Source of the DNA: an uncultured Clostridia bacterium
GTDB taxonomy: Bacteria; Bacillota; Clostridia; Christensenellales; Borkfalkiaceae
NCBI GenBank assembly: GCA_944372575.1
Contig: CALVZS010000006.1
Location: 19,028 to 83,027, forward strand
Reading direction: 5' to 3'
Length of the DNA stretch: 64,000 bases
Part shown: positions 27,527-35,995 of the stretch, piece after piece
Layout of the letters: every line of letters begins with the position of its first letter
Numbering within the stretch: position 1 is the stretch's first letter
Position numbers and translations under genes: made by a program
Notes under the pieces: model-generated
Databases searched by the model: none
Told to the model about the DNA's origin: nothing
What the model saw: the letters and a program-made list of their open reading frames with translations, nothing else

Positions 27527-28271
27527 CGCGGTCGATGCGCTGGCGCCCTTTGCGCTCAGCCGGGAATACTGCGAAACGTACAATTTTCACGACAACAGCG
27601 GCGTGATTCTCGACTGCGGCGGGGAGATAACGGGCGTGCTCTGCTCGCTCGACCTCTCGGTGCGCGCCGTCGAAGCCGCTCAGCAGGCGGGCGCCAATGC
27701 CGTTGTCACCCACCATCCCGCCATCTTCAACCCCATATCCTGCCTGCGGGAGGGGGAACCCCTCACGCTGTGCGCCAAGTCCGGGATCAGCGTCATTTCG
27801 GCGCATCTCAATCTGGACAGCGCACAGGACGGGATCGACGAGGAACTCATGCTCGGCCTGGGGGGGAGTGCGGGAAAGCTCATGCATCCGCTCTCGGACG
27901 GCGGCTACGGCCGCGTCTATCCCGTGCATGAAGAGGCGCTCTCCGCGTTCGTCGCGCGCGTCAAGGCGCGCTTTTCCACCGAACGTGTGATCGTATACGG
28001 GGATCGCCCCGTCAGAAAGGTGGCGAGTTTCTGCGGCGCGGGCATGGACGAAAGCTCCGTCGCTTTCGCTCTTGCGGAGGGGGCGGATACTTTCGTCTCT
28101 TCGGACGGAAAGCACCACCTCATCGCGCAGCTCGTCGGGCAGGGGATGAACGTCGTCCTGCTCACGCACTATGCGGCGGAAAATTACGGATTTATCCGCT
28201 TTGCGGACAATCTGAAACAGAAGATCAAGGGAACGCCCGTCACCGTGTTTACCGACGAGCGCCTGTTATAA
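27504..28271 (+). CDS. Nif3-like dinuclear metal center hexameric protein
   Basis: A 255-residue NIF3/YqfO family protein, here the short form without the PII-like insert. The metal ligands are in VVTHHPAIF and, near the C-terminus, in HYAAENYGF. The cellular role is not settled; some members have GTP cyclohydrolase I type 2-like annotation. It overlaps trmK by 23 bases and is therefore co-translated with it. Confidence 0.92.
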   Translation: MRLKNLYDAVDALAPFALSREYCETYNFHDNSGVILDCGGEITGVLCSLDLSVRAVEAAQQAGANAVVTHHPAIFNPISCLREGEPLTLCAKSGISVISAHLNLDSAQDGIDEELMLGLGGSAGKLMHPLSDGGYGRVYPVHEEALSAFVARVKARFSTERVIVYGDRPVRKVASFCGAGMDESSVAFALAEGADTFVSSDGKHHLIAQLVGQGMNVVLLTHYAAENYGFIRFADNLKQKIKGTPVTVFTDERLL

Positions 28272-28299
28272 GCGAAGATCAGCAAAAAAGGAGACAGAT

Positions 28300-28998
28300 A
28301 TGCCGGTACTGAAAGAACTTTTGGAATACCAGGAAGTGGACAAGCAGCTGCGCAAGATCGAGCAGGCGGTTTCCGCCAGCGAGGAACAGAAAAAATTTGC
28401 GCAGGCGAACAAGTTTATGAAGTCCGCGCCCGAGCGCTTCGAGACGCAGGACAAGCGCGCCGCCGAACTGGGCGCGCTGCGCGAGGATCTCATCCGCCGC
28501 ACAGAGGACATCACAAAACAGATCGCCGAATATTCCGATCTCGATGAGATGGTCGAGGAGGGGGGCGACGTCTCCTTCTACAAGAAGAATGCGCAGGCGC
28601 TCCTTGACAGGCTGCGTGCCTTAAAAAGCGAGATGCAGAAGCTCAACGCGGACATCGCCGCCGCCGTCGAAGAATACGAGCGTTTCAAAAAGCAGGGCGC
28701 CGCCATGCAGAAGCAATACAAGGAATACAAGGCAAAGCGCGATGAGCTGGTGGGCGCCCACAAGGAGGAAGTGGCCGCTCTGCGCGCCAGGCTTGCCGAG
28801 ATCGGCAAGAAGATCCCGTCCGACCTGCTCGCCAAATACCAGCAGAAACGCAAGGAGAACATCTTTCCCATCATCGTCCCGCTCAGCGGCAATATGTGCG
28901 TGTGCGGAATGGACTTCCCGCTCGCCCTGCAGGAAAAGCTCGCAGGCGGAAACGTGGTGGAGTGCGAACACTGCCGCCGGTTTGTCTACAAGGCTTAG
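28300..28998 (+). CDS. Coiled-coil C4 zinc-ribbon protein (COG1579/CT398 type)
   Basis: The 232-residue protein is almost all helical coiled coil (~1-175), followed by a C-terminal zinc ribbon with two cysteine pairs (MCVCGMDF and ECEHCRRF). This matches the COG1579 family, found next to nif3 in many bacteria. It is thought to bind nucleic acid or act as an adaptor; the role is not known. AAGGAG precedes ATG 28300 by seven bases. Confidence 0.88.
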   Translation: MPVLKELLEYQEVDKQLRKIEQAVSASEEQKKFAQANKFMKSAPERFETQDKRAAELGALREDLIRRTEDITKQIAEYSDLDEMVEEGGDVSFYKKNAQALLDRLRALKSEMQKLNADIAAAVEEYERFKKQGAAMQKQYKEYKAKRDELVGAHKEEVAALRARLAEIGKKIPSDLLAKYQQKRKENIFPIIVPLSGNMCVCGMDFPLALQEKLAGGNVVECEHCRRFVYKA

Positions 28999-29041
28999 AG
29001 CGATAGAACGCATCCGGGCGGGCGGCGCATAGAATAGGGGT

Positions 29042-30028
29042 ATGCAAAGACCTTATGCCGCCGTCTCCCTCTCCGCTATCCGCAGCAATCTCCGTGCGCT
29101 CGCACGGGCGGCAAATGCGCCCGCCATCGCCGTTCTCAAGGACGATGCCTACGGACACGGGGCGGAGCACGTTGCGCACGCGCTCGGGCGGGAAGCGCTG
29201 CTCTTTGCCGTCTCCTGTGTGGCGGAGGGCGTGCGCCTGCGCGCGGCGGGCGCGGACAAAGACATTCTCGTGCTGACCCCTCTTCTGGATGAGGGGGATG
29301 CGCTGCGTGCGCAGTATTACGATCTCATCGTCACGGCGGCGTCGCCCGCCTCCCTCGCGCGCGCCGCGGGATGCAGGGCGCACCTCGCGCTCAATACGGG
29401 GATGAACCGCTACGGGGTTCCCCCGCAGGAGGCGGAGGGGGCGTGCCGCCGCGCAGTAGCGCTCGGCGTGCGCATCGAGGGGGTGTATTCCCATCTCTAC
29501 GACGCTGCGGACGGGAGCGCGGTGCAGTTTCAGACGCGCGCATTCCGCGAGGGATGCCTTGCCGTATGCCGTTTCTTCCCCCGTGCGCTGCGCCATCTGT
29601 GCGCCACGGGCGGGATCCTGGCGGGAGGCGCGGCGTTCGATGCGGTGCGCCCGGGACTGGGGCTGTACGGCTACGCGCCGCCTCCCTTTGAAAACACGCT
29701 CTCCCTCGCACCCGCGATGAAGGTGTATGCCTGCGTATCGCAGGAGACCGTCCCTTACGGCGGCGGGGCGGGTTACGGCGCCGCTCCCAAGCGCTTCCGC
29801 TCGTTGCATACGCTGTGCGCGGGGTACGGGGACGGGTTCTTCCGCGCGGGCGGACTGGGCGCGGTGGGGAATCTGTGCATGGATGCCTGTGTGCGGGAGG
29901 GGCGTCTTCCCGTCGGGACGCAGGTATGCGTGCTTGCGGACGCCGCGGCGTATGCGGCGGAGCATGGCACAACGGCGTATGAAGTGCTGTGTGCGCTGCG
30001 CACTCTGGAGAAACGCTATGACAAATAA
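29042..30028 (+). CDS. alr: Alanine racemase (short form)
   Basis: A PLP-dependent racemase that supplies D-alanine for peptidoglycan. The PLP lysine is K33 in VLKDDAYGHG; the second catalytic residue is Y245 in GAGYGAAPKRF; GYGDGF (261-266) and NLCMD (277-281) are the C-terminal domain signatures. At 328 residues it is about 40 shorter than usual, mostly by trimmed loops. The spacing of a TAGAAT box six bases before the ATG hints at a short or absent leader, but no clear -35 is seen. It overlaps the next gene by 11 bases. Confidence 0.88.
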   Translation: MQRPYAAVSLSAIRSNLRALARAANAPAIAVLKDDAYGHGAEHVAHALGREALLFAVSCVAEGVRLRAAGADKDILVLTPLLDEGDALRAQYYDLIVTAASPASLARAAGCRAHLALNTGMNRYGVPPQEAEGACRRAVALGVRIEGVYSHLYDAADGSAVQFQTRAFREGCLAVCRFFPRALRHLCATGGILAGGAAFDAVRPGLGLYGYAPPPFENTLSLAPAMKVYACVSQETVPYGGGAGYGAAPKRFRSLHTLCAGYGDGFFRAGGLGAVGNLCMDACVREGRLPVGTQVCVLADAAAYAAEHGTTAYEVLCALRTLEKRYDK

Positions 30029-30551
30029 ACGGACGCTGCGGGCGCAGTTTTTGCGCCTGCGCGCGCAGGAGACATCGGCGGAAAAGGACGCGGCAGTCAC
30101 AGAAAACCTGCTGCGTTCGCCCTATTTTGCGGCAGAAAGTTTTTTCGTGTACTGTTCGGTTGGCAGCGAAGTCGCGACGGACAGGCTGATCGCGGCGCTG
30201 CTTGCGGCGGGGAAGCGGGTGTGCGTACCGCGCATCGAGGGGGGCAGGATGCTCTGCGTTCCCTACGGCCCGCTCGAGGAGGGTATGTTCGGCATTCCCG
30301 CGCCGCGCGGAGGGGAGGACACGCCCTGCGCCGTGACGCTCACGCCCCTGCTCGCCGTGGACGGGGAAGGCGTGCGGCTGGGCCGAGGAGGAGGGTATTA
30401 CGATGCCTATTTTGCCCGTACGCCGCAGACGCTGCGCGTGGGACTTGCCTATGAGGCACAGCGCACTTCCCGCCTGCCGTGCGAGGCATGGGACTGCCGC
30501 CTGCAGGCGCTCGTCACCGAGCGGGGGATATACCGCTTTCCGAATGCTTGA
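30018..30551 (+). CDS. 5-formyltetrahydrofolate cyclo-ligase (MTHFS) family protein
   Basis: A 177-residue enzyme that returns 5-formyl-THF to the folate pool as 5,10-methenyl-THF using ATP. The signature LGRGGGYYDAYF is clear and the N-terminal basic helix (KRTLRAQFLRLRAQE) is typical. ATG 30018 lies within the end of alr. The -35 box of the next promoter overlaps its stop codon. Confidence 0.92.
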   Translation: MTNKRTLRAQFLRLRAQETSAEKDAAVTENLLRSPYFAAESFFVYCSVGSEVATDRLIAALLAAGKRVCVPRIEGGRMLCVPYGPLEEGMFGIPAPRGGEDTPCAVTLTPLLAVDGEGVRLGRGGGYYDAYFARTPQTLRVGLAYEAQRTSRLPCEAWDCRLQALVTERGIYRFPNA

Positions 30552-30577
30552 CAGTCCCCCGCGCTGCGAGGTATAAT
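30548..30577 (+). promoter_or_regulatory. Promoter for the 30619 membrane protein–rsmD–coaD operon
   Basis: TTGACA (30548-30553, overlapping the upstream stop), 18-base spacer, TATAAT (30572-30577). A 7-bp hairpin (GCGGGAA with TTCCCGC, around 30594-30608) lies just before the GGAGG of the next gene. Confidence 0.8.
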
Positions 30578-30618
30578 AAAACAACAGACGTTTGCGGGAA
30601 ATTCCCGCGGAGGATGGT

Positions 30619-31374
30619 ATGCTCAACGACTTACCGAAGAAGGAAAAAGTCCGGAAACCATTGACCCCATGGCGGTACTTCTGGCGCATCCAGAAGGAGT
30701 GCGCCCTGCGCGCCGTCACGCCCTTTATGATGTACCTCTTCATGAGCCTCATTGCCCTTGCGGTGCAGGCGATCTCGCCCGATTCGACGGTGTGGTATGA
30801 GGTCGTCCTCGGGGCATTGTGCATCGTGATCGGGGCGGCATTCAATGCGCACCTGCTCTTCACGCGCGGGAAAATGCACTACGATGCCTATCTCACCGGG
30901 CGCATCCACGAAAAAAACAGGCTGTTCGGCGTGGAATCGGGCGGCGACCACCGCCCCGAGAAGGAATACCGCCCCTGGAAGGGGTTTCTCATCGGCTTTT
31001 ATATCGGCATTCCCGTCCTTGTGTTCGGGCTCTTTGCCGCCATCCCCGCCACGTGGTCGGGCGGGGAGGTGGCGCTCGTCATGTTCGCGGGCTGGGCGAT
31101 CTATCCCATTCAATGGCTGCGCGCCTATCTCTACCCCGGGCAGAGTGACTGGGCGTATCCGCCCGTCAGCGGCGGTTACAGTATGCTCATGATCCTGCTG
31201 CCCGTCCTCGTCTCCGGGATCTTCTATCTCGTCGGCGCCATGGTGCAGCGGCGGGAGAAGGAGCGTGAGGCGGAGCGCGCCGAACAGGTCGCCAGGGCGG
31301 CCGAGCAGGCGCGCCTGGAGGCGGCGGAACGGCAGAAAAATGCTAAGGGCGCAAAGGGCGGAAAGAAGAAGTGA
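30619..31374 (+). CDS. Membrane protein of unknown function with basic C-terminal tail
   Basis: I do not recognise a family. The 251-residue protein has hydrophobic helices at about 34-55, 60-82, 128-150, 152-172 and 190-215. A charged, Ala/Glu/Arg-rich coiled-coil tail follows (~216-251) and ends in a Lys/Gly cluster, which may contact nucleic acid or the membrane surface. ATG 30619 has GGAGG upstream. Its stop overlaps the GTG of rsmD, so it is co-expressed with rsmD and coaD. Confidence 0.6.
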   Translation: MLNDLPKKEKVRKPLTPWRYFWRIQKECALRAVTPFMMYLFMSLIALAVQAISPDSTVWYEVVLGALCIVIGAAFNAHLLFTRGKMHYDAYLTGRIHEKNRLFGVESGGDHRPEKEYRPWKGFLIGFYIGIPVLVFGLFAAIPATWSGGEVALVMFAGWAIYPIQWLRAYLYPGQSDWAYPPVSGGYSMLMILLPVLVSGIFYLVGAMVQRREKEREAERAEQVARAAEQARLEAAERQKNAKGAKGGKKK

Positions 31375-31901
31375 GGATCATCGCCGGCAAACACCGCGGG
31401 CGCGTTCTGGCGCAGTTCCGCGGCATGGAGGTGCGGCCCACGTCCGACCGCGTCAAGGAATCCCTCTTCCAGATCCTGAACGCGCGCCTTTTTGGCGCGC
31501 GGGTGCTCGATCTGTTCTGCGGGAGCGGGGCGCTCGGACTGGAGGCGCTCTCGCGCGGGGCAAAGGAGGCAGTCTTTAACGATGCCTCGTCCGCAAGCCT
31601 TGCCATCTGCAAAAAAAACATTGCCGCGCTCGGGGAGCGCGGCACCGTGTATCGTCTGGATTTCCGCGCCTGTCTTGCGCATCTTTCGGGGCAGTTTGAC
31701 ATCATTTTCGCCGATCCGCCCTATGCGCTGGACGTTGCGGAAGAAGTTCTCGCCCTGACGGCGCAGCGCGGCCTGCTTGCCCCGGGCGGGGTCGTCGTGT
31801 GGGAGAGCGAGCGGGAGGAGCGCGCGCCGGAGGGCTGGACGATCGCCGACCGCCGCAGCTACGGGCGGACAGAGATCTTCTTTTTTGCGAGGAATGTATG
31901 A
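31371..31901 (+). CDS. rsmD: 16S rRNA (guanine(966)-N2)-methyltransferase RsmD
   Basis: RsmD methylates G966 of 16S rRNA. It is 176 residues long and starts with GTG 31371 inside the previous gene's end. It shows RIIAGKHRGR, RPTSDRVKESLFQIL, the SAM loop LDLFCGSGALGLEALSRGA and the catalytic DPPY (115-118). Its stop overlaps the coaD start; rsmD-coaD is a widespread pairing. Confidence 0.95.
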   Translation: MRIIAGKHRGRVLAQFRGMEVRPTSDRVKESLFQILNARLFGARVLDLFCGSGALGLEALSRGAKEAVFNDASSASLAICKKNIAALGERGTVYRLDFRACLAHLSGQFDIIFADPPYALDVAEEVLALTAQRGLLAPGGVVVWESEREERAPEGWTIADRRSYGRTEIFFFARNV

Positions 31902-32395
31902 AAAAATGCGTCTTTGCGGGGACGTTCGACCCCTTCACCGTCGGACATGCGGATACCGTATCGAAATGCCTTGCACTCTTTGACGAGGTCGTGATCGCCG
32001 TCGCCCAAAACAGGCAGAAGCAATGCGAGTTCTCCTGTGCGGAGCGCGTGGAGATGATCGGAGCCGTCTATGCGGGGGATGCGCGCGTGTGCGTCGTCGC
32101 ATGGGAAGGCGTGATCGTCGACCTTCTGCGCAGGGAGGGAACGCCCTTCTATGTGCGCGGCGTGCGCAACGGCATCGACTTCGACTATGAGACCGCCGAT
32201 TTCTATGCCAGCCGCGATCTCGATAAAGATCTGATCGTGCTCTATCTCCCCGCGGAACAGCGCCATCAGCACATCAGTTCCACGCTCGTCAAAAACTGCA
32301 TCGCCTTCGGAAAGCCCTTTGAAAAGTATGTTCCGAAGGCGGTGTATGACTACATTGCAAAAAAATGCGAAAAGGAAAAAACAAGCCATGTTTGA
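31898..32395 (+). CDS. coaD: Phosphopantetheine adenylyltransferase
   Basis: CoaD makes dephospho-CoA from 4'-phosphopantetheine and ATP. The 165-residue enzyme has GTFDPFTVGH (8-17), the conserved RGVRNGIDFDYE segment and HISSTLVK near the C-terminus. It overlaps rsmD by ATGA and the DAHP synthase gene by eight bases. Confidence 0.96.
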   Translation: MKKCVFAGTFDPFTVGHADTVSKCLALFDEVVIAVAQNRQKQCEFSCAERVEMIGAVYAGDARVCVVAWEGVIVDLLRREGTPFYVRGVRNGIDFDYETADFYASRDLDKDLIVLYLPAEQRHQHISSTLVKNCIAFGKPFEKYVPKAVYDYIAKKCEKEKTSHV

Positions 32396-33416
32396 ACGCC
32401 AGATCGAGATCCCTTCCGCGGAGGAGATCCGCGCCAAGATCCCCATGCCCGCAGAGCTTGCCCGTATCAAGGCGGGGCGGGACGCCCTCGTCAGGGACGT
32501 CATCGCGGGCAGGAGCGATAAGCTGCTCGTCGTGGTGGGGCCGTGCTCCGCACACGAGAGCAAGCCCGTCCTCGAATATGTGCGCAGGCTGGGCAGACTC
32601 AACGAGCGCGTCAGGAACAGGCTCGTGCTCGTGCCGCGCATCTATACCAACAAACCGCGCACGCGCGGGGTTGGCTACAAGGGGATGTTCTCCCAGCCCG
32701 ACCCCGAGAACCGAGAAAATATCTTAAAGGGTATCCTCACCATCCGGGAGCTGCACATCCGAGCCATCGAAGAGTCCGGGCTCTCCGCCGCGGACGAGAT
32801 GCTCTATCCCGAAAATTACGCCTACGTCGAGGATCTGCTCACCTATGTGGCGGTGGGGGCGCGCTCCAGCGAGAACCAGCTGCACCGCCTCGTCTCCAGC
32901 GGCATCGAGCAGCCCGTCGGCATCAAGAACCCCACGGGGGGCAGCATTCCCGTCACCCTCAATTCGGTGTACGCGGCGCAGAATCCGCAGGTGTTCATGT
33001 ATCACAACTACCAGGTGGCGACGCAGGGCAACGAGTATGCGCACGTCGTGCTGCGCGGCAGGGTGGATCACTACGGCAACGACATCCCCAACTATCACTA
33101 CGAGACAGTCATGCAGGTCGTGGAGGGGTATGCCGCCGCGGGCGGGGAGCTCAAAAATCCCGCCGTCGTCATCGATGCAAACCATTCCAACTCCAAAAAA
33201 CAGTTCCGACAGCAGATCCGCATCGTCGAGGAGGTCTTGCAGAACCGCCTCTACGACAAAGATTTCAAGCGCATCGTCAAGGGGTTCATGATCGAGAGCT
33301 TTCTCGAGGAGGGGTGCCAGAAACACGACATCGTGTTCGGCAAATCCATTACCGATCCCTGCCTCGGCTGGGAGGATACCGAGCGGCTCATCCTCGATAT
33401 CGCGGAGAAGGCGTGA
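32388..33416 (+). CDS. 3-deoxy-7-phosphoheptulonate synthase, type I (AroG/AroF type)
   Basis: DAHP synthase joins PEP and erythrose 4-phosphate as the first shikimate step. The 342-residue chain has VGPCSAHES, RIYTNKPRTRGVGYKG, the IKNPTGGS segment and DANHSNSKKQ with metal ligands, all of the AroFGH class, including the N-terminal arm that carries aromatic feedback inhibition in Escherichia coli. Feedback specificity cannot be read here. It pairs with prephenate dehydratase directly downstream (overlap TGATG), suggesting shared control of phenylalanine supply. Confidence 0.94.
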   Translation: MFERQIEIPSAEEIRAKIPMPAELARIKAGRDALVRDVIAGRSDKLLVVVGPCSAHESKPVLEYVRRLGRLNERVRNRLVLVPRIYTNKPRTRGVGYKGMFSQPDPENRENILKGILTIRELHIRAIEESGLSAADEMLYPENYAYVEDLLTYVAVGARSSENQLHRLVSSGIEQPVGIKNPTGGSIPVTLNSVYAAQNPQVFMYHNYQVATQGNEYAHVVLRGRVDHYGNDIPNYHYETVMQVVEGYAAAGGELKNPAVVIDANHSNSKKQFRQQIRIVEEVLQNRLYDKDFKRIVKGFMIESFLEEGCQKHDIVFGKSITDPCLGWEDTERLILDIAEKA

Positions 33417-34219
33417 TGGCGGCGCAGCGGGCGGCCTGCTTGGGGCCGGCGGGAAGCTATTCCGAACTTGCGGCAGGCGTACTCTGCCCCGGCGCCCGTG
33501 CCGTGCTTTTTCCCACCTTTTCCGCCGTGTTCGACGCGCTGGAGGGCGGGGAGGCAGAGTGTGCCGTCATCCCCATTGAGAACTCCATCCAGGGGGGCGT
33601 TCTGCAGAACCTCGACCTCCTGGAGACGCGCGATGCCTGTGCCGTTGCCGAGACGCGCCTGCGCATCGACCACCGTCTCGCTCTGCGGGAGGGGGTGCGC
33701 CTGTCGGACGTGACGCGCGTATATTCGCATGAGCAGGCGATCGGGCAGTGTTCCCGCTTTCTCGACACCTTCCTGCCCCGTGCGGAGCGCATCTTCACCC
33801 ATTCGACGGCGCAGAGCCTGTCCCTGCTGGACGCGCACTCCGCGGGCATCGTGGGCGCGCATATCCGGGCGGAGGGCGTTGTCCTCTCCAAGGAGAACAT
33901 TGCGGACGAGAAGAACAACTTCACGCAGTTCTTTCTGCTGCGCCGCCGCTTAGAGGGGCTGCCCAGGGGCGGAAAGACGGTGTTTTTCTCTGCCGTGTGC
34001 GAGCATCGCCCGGGCAGCCTGCTTGCGCTGCTGCAGTGCTTTTCATCGCACGGGATCAACCTCACGCGCATCGAGAGCCGGCCCATTCCCTCCGTTCCGG
34101 GGGAATACCGCTTCTTTATCGAGATCGACGGCGATCCCTCCGCGCGGGACGTGCAGGAAGCGCTTGCCCGTGCGCAGGGGTGCTGCCGTTCCTTCCGCAT
34201 CCTTGGCATCTACGGCTGA
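33416..34219 (+). CDS. pheA: Prephenate dehydratase with ACT domain
   Basis: PheA converts prephenate to phenylpyruvate. Residues ~5-170 form the PDT domain (GPAGSYSE, IPIENSIQG) and ~178-265 an ACT domain with the phenylalanine-binding IESRPI motif. The usual TRF catalytic motif reads TQF (T160-Q161-F162), so the catalytic Thr is kept but the Arg is changed. There is no fused chorismate mutase. Start ATG 33416 (GTG 33413 also in frame). Its last ten bases overlap the convergent ylbJ. Confidence 0.9.
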   Translation: MAAQRAACLGPAGSYSELAAGVLCPGARAVLFPTFSAVFDALEGGEAECAVIPIENSIQGGVLQNLDLLETRDACAVAETRLRIDHRLALREGVRLSDVTRVYSHEQAIGQCSRFLDTFLPRAERIFTHSTAQSLSLLDAHSAGIVGAHIRAEGVVLSKENIADEKNNFTQFFLLRRRLEGLPRGGKTVFFSAVCEHRPGSLLALLQCFSSHGINLTRIESRPIPSVPGEYRFFIEIDGDPSARDVQEALARAQGCCRSFRILGIYG

Positions 34220-35163
34220 AACAGCAGGGCGAGAGGATAGCAGACGGCTGCCGCAAGCGCCGCCTGACACAGTTTTACGAGCAGGAATTTTCCGGGAGAG
34301 ATGCCCGTCTTGTCCAGAAAGCACCATTGCTGCACGAGAACGCATACGCCGCCGAAGGTCACCAGAAAGGCGGTGAGCGCGGCGTTGAGCGGCGTTGGGG
34401 AGGCGAGCAGACGGGCTGCGCCCGCCGTCATCTCCAACAGCCCCGCGAGCAGGGCGCAGAGGGGCTCCGGCAGGGCGAGGGGTACAAGGGCGTCCGTCAG
34501 CATCCTTCCGAACGCATAGAAGAGCGCGACGGCGCCGCCCACCGTGAGGACGGACAACACGCAGGAAGCGAGCGTCTCCGGGAGCGCACGGGCGGGCGAG
34601 ACGGCCGCCGGCGCGCTTTGCTGTATCCGCGACGTATGTCTGCGGTGCGGAAGTCCGATCAGCAGGGAGATCCCGAAAATCCCCGCAACGTGTGAGAGAA
34701 AAAGCAGCCACCCGAGTGCCGGACTGCCCGCCATCGCCGTCCCCGCAACGCCGACGAGGAAGGCGGGGCCGCTGGTGGAGGCGAGACAGGCGCAGCGCAG
34801 GCGTTCCTCCTGCGGGATGCAGCCCTGTGCGCACAGCTGCTGCACCGTCTTGGCGCCTGCGGGGTATCCCGAGAGCAAGGAGAGCAGTGCTGCGCCGCCG
34901 CCCGCTCCCGACACGCCGAAGGGGCGGAAGAGGGGCGCAAGGCGGCAGGTCAGGCGGGCAAAGAGGGGCGTCTGCGCCAGCATCCCCGTCAGAAAGAGAA
35001 AGGGGAGCGCGGCGGGCAAAACGCTCACTGCCCAGAGAGAGATGCCGTCCGAGACATAGGAAAGACAGCGCGCCGGAAGGGCGAGAAAGGCAAAAAACGC
35101 CGCCAGGAGACAGACCGGGACAAGCACGGCGGCGATGCGGCCCGGAACGGATGCGCTTTTCAC
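34210..35163 (-). CDS. YlbJ-like integral membrane protein
   Basis: A 317-residue membrane protein with about eight helices and the Gate/nucleoside-recognition-type motif SGYPAGAKT, which is typical of YlbJ, a protein involved in spore formation in Bacillus subtilis. No other sporulation gene is in the window, so a spore role in this organism is uncertain. It starts with GTG at 35163 (minus). A TATACT box sits six bases before the GTG, with a poor -35, so the mRNA might be leaderless. It overlaps the 3' end of pheA tail to tail. Confidence 0.8.
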   Translation of the reverse strand: MKSASVPGRIAAVLVPVCLLAAFFAFLALPARCLSYVSDGISLWAVSVLPAALPFLFLTGMLAQTPLFARLTCRLAPLFRPFGVSGAGGGAALLSLLSGYPAGAKTVQQLCAQGCIPQEERLRCACLASTSGPAFLVGVAGTAMAGSPALGWLLFLSHVAGIFGISLLIGLPHRRHTSRIQQSAPAAVSPARALPETLASCVLSVLTVGGAVALFYAFGRMLTDALVPLALPEPLCALLAGLLEMTAGAARLLASPTPLNAALTAFLVTFGGVCVLVQQWCFLDKTGISPGKFLLVKLCQAALAAAVCYPLALLFQP

Positions 35164-35194
35164 GCTTCAAGTATACGAGACCGGAGGGAAGTTT

Positions 35195-35995
35195 ATGAAA
35201 AAGAAATTGGGGCTTGCGCTCGGCGCGGGCGGTGCGCGCGGCGTTGCGCACGTCGGTTTTCTGCGGGCGCTCGAGGAGGCGGATATCCGCGCCGACTATG
35301 TGACGGGCTGCTCGATGGGCTCCATTGTGGGGGCGTGTTACTGCGCCGGGATCCCCATGCAGACGCTGCACGAAGTCATCACGACGCTGCGCCTTTCGCG
35401 CATCGCGCAGCTCAATCCCAATCCGCTGCGCGCGTGCGGACTGTTCCGCCTCAACAAGGCGCGCAAACTTTTGGAGGAATATATCGGCGCGCAGACGCAG
35501 TTCTCCGATCTCAAGATCCCCTTCTGCTGTGTGGCGACCGATCTGCTCTCCGGCAAGACGGTGCGCCTCAAGGAGGGCAGCGTCGTCGATGCCATCATCG
35601 CCTCCAGTTCCGTTCCAGGAGCGTTTTCCCCCGTGGAACGGGACGGGATGCTGCTTGTGGACGGCGGCGTCATCGAACGCGTCCCCGTGCGTGAGAACAA
35701 GCAGATGGGGGCGGAGGTCATCGTCGCCGTCGACGTGCTCGGCGATCTTGTGACGTCGGTGTCCGAGGCGCCGCAGAACCTGATCGATACCTTCTTGCGC
35801 TACATCGACGTCATCGATACGCGCGTCACGCAGAGCAAGCGGCGCTCGCGCATGAAGGACATCGCCCTCTGGCTGGTGCCGGAACTGGGCGACATGGATC
35901 AGTACAAGGTGAAGAACCTCGATTTCGCCTATGAAAAGGGATACGAACTAGGCAAGGCGAATGTGCAGAAGATCGCGGAGCTTGTCGGAGAATAA
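35195..35995 (+). CDS. Patatin-like phospholipase (YlbK/RssA type)
   Basis: A 266-residue patatin with GAGGARG (10-16), GCSMG with Ser40 and VDGG with the catalytic D156. It is more like the YlbK/RssA group than the patatin at 16475, which it resembles only in the motifs. In Bacillus, ylbK and ylbJ are neighbours, and here they are divergent with a 31-base gap, which supports both calls. GGAGGG lies before ATG 35195. Its stop overlaps the rarA start. Confidence 0.88.
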   Translation: MKKKLGLALGAGGARGVAHVGFLRALEEADIRADYVTGCSMGSIVGACYCAGIPMQTLHEVITTLRLSRIAQLNPNPLRACGLFRLNKARKLLEEYIGAQTQFSDLKIPFCCVATDLLSGKTVRLKEGSVVDAIIASSSVPGAFSPVERDGMLLVDGGVIERVPVRENKQMGAEVIVAVDVLGDLVTSVSEAPQNLIDTFLRYIDVIDTRVTQSKRRSRMKDIALWLVPELGDMDQYKVKNLDFAYEKGYELGKANVQKIAELVGE

